The position numbers and the translations under genes were made by a program. Below are positions 6,365 to 7,240 of a stretch of 7,240 nt of DNA, one piece after another (the stretch's first letter is position 1; each line of letters opens with the position of its first letter). The notes under the pieces were generated by a model. It was not told the origin of the DNA and did no database searches. It saw only the letters and a list, made by a program, of their open reading frames with translations. This DNA comes from a gamma proteobacterium symbiont of Lucinoma myriamae (GTDB taxonomy: Bacteria; Pseudomonadota; Gammaproteobacteria; GRL18), in NCBI GenBank assembly GCA_025655635.1, contig JAHXIM010000246.1:1-7240 (forward strand), read 5' to 3'.

Positions 6365-6616
6365 TCACTTTTTAGAATTTAATCGTGATTGATACTCTTC
6401 AGGGTGATTACAGACAGGGCAGGCTTTTAATGCTTTTTTACCATAATGGACATGACCACATACTTCACATATCACACATGCTTCCTGGTCATCTTTACTC
6501 ACAAATTCTGTATCTGCTTCAAGTCTTTCTAACAGCATTTTGTACCTGTTTTCATATTCAACAGCGATTTTTCCTATACTTTCAAATAATCTTGCAGCCT
6601 CATTATTGACTCCAGT
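6365..6616 (-). pseudogene. Rubrerythrin remnant: last ferritin-like helix plus rubredoxin domain
   Basis: Read on the minus strand, the frame ending TGA at 6367-6365 encodes TGVNNEAARLFESIGKIAVE, then ENRYKMLLERLEADTEF, then a rubredoxin-like domain with CEVCGHVHYG and CPVCNHP. This is the order of the C-terminal part of rubrerythrin, a diiron peroxidase. The rubredoxin Fe(Cys)4 ligands (two CxxC pairs) are present. The first helices are missing: the frame meets a stop at 6649-6647, and similarity starts only near 6616. The ExxH diiron ligand pair of the last helix appears replaced, by Ala and Tyr, when aligned on the RY that follows it. No ATG, GTG or TTG precedes the conserved part. The first usable ATG is 6538, giving a 57-residue rubredoxin-like peptide that might still be made. 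A decayed gene is most likely. Confidence 0.6.
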
Positions 6617-6730
6617 TAGATAGCAATATAGCGAAAAAATTCTTACTCACTATAGTCGAAATAAATTGCAAATTAAAATTTAAGATATTCACAACGACAG
6701 TAATTAACTCTAATTTCTTTTATGTGTTAT

Positions 6731-6759
6731 TTGACAAAATAAAGTTTGTGTTCTAATAC
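6731..6759 (+). promoter_or_regulatory. Sigma70 promoter for the rhodanese-like gene
   Basis: A perfect -35 TTGACA (6731-6736) is followed after 17 bp by TAATAC (6754-6759) as -10. Transcription would start near 6766, giving a leader of about 19 nt before the ATG at 6785. The -10 is only a fair match, but the -35 and spacing are ideal. Confidence 0.55.
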
Positions 6760-6784
6760 TTAAAGGATACCCAACGGAGTGAAT

Positions 6785-7195
6785 ATGAAAAACATAATTA
6801 TTATCTTTTTATCCTTTTTTTTAACTTTAAGTTTGCCAAGTGTTCATGCAGAAAGCCTTGATACAACATCCGATAAACTTTATCCAAATCGAAAATTTTA
6901 CCCCCAGCTCAACTATATCTCAACAAAAGAAATGGTCACTGCAGTTAAGTCGGGCAAATACAATGTTATAGATGCAAGGCCAGCGCTTGGATACAAAACA
7001 CTGCATATTAAAGAAGCTGACAATTTTTCTGCCAATGACGAAAAGTTTAATGAAAAAATAATGGCGCTTATCAACAAAAACATCAAGCCGATTGCATTTT
7101 ATTGTGGAGGATTAGCCTGTTTAAAAAGTTATAAAGCAAGTGTAAAAACAATTGCCTCGTCAGAAAAATTCATGGGTAGTTTTTGGTACGGGTAA
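6785..7195 (+). CDS. Exported rhodanese-like (sulfurtransferase) protein, probably C-terminally truncated
   Basis: The 136-residue protein has a Sec signal peptide: a Lys, hydrophobic residues 4-17, then SVHA before a likely cut at 23. A rhodanese-type domain follows: ISTKEM (45-50), NVIDARPALGYKTLHIKEADN (60-80) and the active-site loop FYCGGLACLKSYKAS (105-119), with Cys107 as the likely persulfide-carrying residue. Single-domain rhodaneses normally go on to a Gly-rich V-x-W-F-x-GG...W segment. Here the protein ends SSEKFMGSFWYG and lacks it, so the tail seems replaced. The ATG at 6785 is preferred over GTG at 6779 because GGAG (6776-6779) is 5 nt before it and the signal peptide then starts MKN. 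A periplasmic sulfur-transfer or cyanide/thiosulfate role is inferred from the family only; truncation may have removed activity. Confidence 0.75.
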   Translation: MKNIIIIFLSFFLTLSLPSVHAESLDTTSDKLYPNRKFYPQLNYISTKEMVTAVKSGKYNVIDARPALGYKTLHIKEADNFSANDEKFNEKIMALINKNIKPIAFYCGGLACLKSYKASVKTIASSEKFMGSFWYG

Positions 7196-7240
7196 CGCGC
7201 CAAGCGCATGATACAAGGCGATTTCAGCCGCATGGTAGGT
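7160..7240 (-). CDS. C-terminal end of an unidentified protein entering from the right edge (possible mobile-element gene)
   Basis: On the minus strand a frame is open from the right edge to TGA at 7162-7160. It encodes 26 residues including YHAAEIALYHALGALPVPKT. The stretch is GC-richer than the flanking DNA and reads like a real protein end (amphipathic helix, then a Pro-rich tail). It overlaps the last codons of the rhodanese frame, just where that protein stops looking like its family. A transposase end inserted into the rhodanese gene would explain all three facts, but I cannot identify the family from so few residues. Confidence 0.3.
   Translation of the reverse strand, partial: TYHAAEIALYHALGALPVPKTTHEFF

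Noticed and set aside
6385..6609. Plus-strand frame of 74 codons
   Set aside because: It is the antisense shadow of the rubrerythrin remnant, whose two CxxC pairs and helix fit a known family on the minus strand.
1..7240. CRISPR arrays, tRNA, rRNA
   Set aside because: No regularly spaced direct repeats, tRNA-like cloverleaf or rRNA sequence could be found on either strand by reading.

Overview
The window looks like chromosomal DNA of an AT-rich gammaproteobacterium. The MinC, MinD and MinE proteins have the gammaproteobacterial layout and order, and the DEAD-box helicase is a full-length DbpA close in size to the E. coli enzyme. I cannot name the genus from the sequence.

Layout, left to right. 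Positions 1-81 (minus strand) hold the 5' end of a group II intron. It interrupts the N-terminal coding part of an LTA-synthase/sulfatase-type membrane protein (82-342, minus). Upstream on the same strand is a conserved-looking but uncharacterised polytopic membrane protein (408-1091). A divergent gap of about 240 bp follows, with an extended -10 promoter, and then the cell-division-site operon minC-minD-minE (1331-3196, plus). MinE is convergent with dbpA (3357-4739, minus). The gap between them is filled by a roughly 145-bp nested-palindrome element (3203-3347). Next comes a membrane-anchored diguanylate cyclase gene (4869-6124, minus). A one-base frame change in an A6 tract splits it into a four-helix-bundle sensor half and a GGDEF half. 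Further right are a headless rubrerythrin remnant (6365-6616, minus) and a secreted rhodanese-like gene (6785-7195, plus). The rhodanese has a good sigma70 promoter but seems to lose its C-terminus where the composition changes, near the right edge.

The core of the window (minCDE, dbpA) is ordinary housekeeping. MinD and MinC form the membrane-bound inhibitor of FtsZ assembly and MinE drives its pole-to-pole oscillation. DbpA acts in 50S ribosome assembly. Both edges look accessory or decaying: an intron-split gene on the left, then a frameshifted signalling gene, a truncated rubrerythrin and a truncated rhodanese on the right.

I see no convincing new multi-gene system. The items most worth a second look are the intron insertion, the A6 frameshift in the cyclase, the palindromic element behind minE, and the truncated redox/sulfur genes at the right edge.
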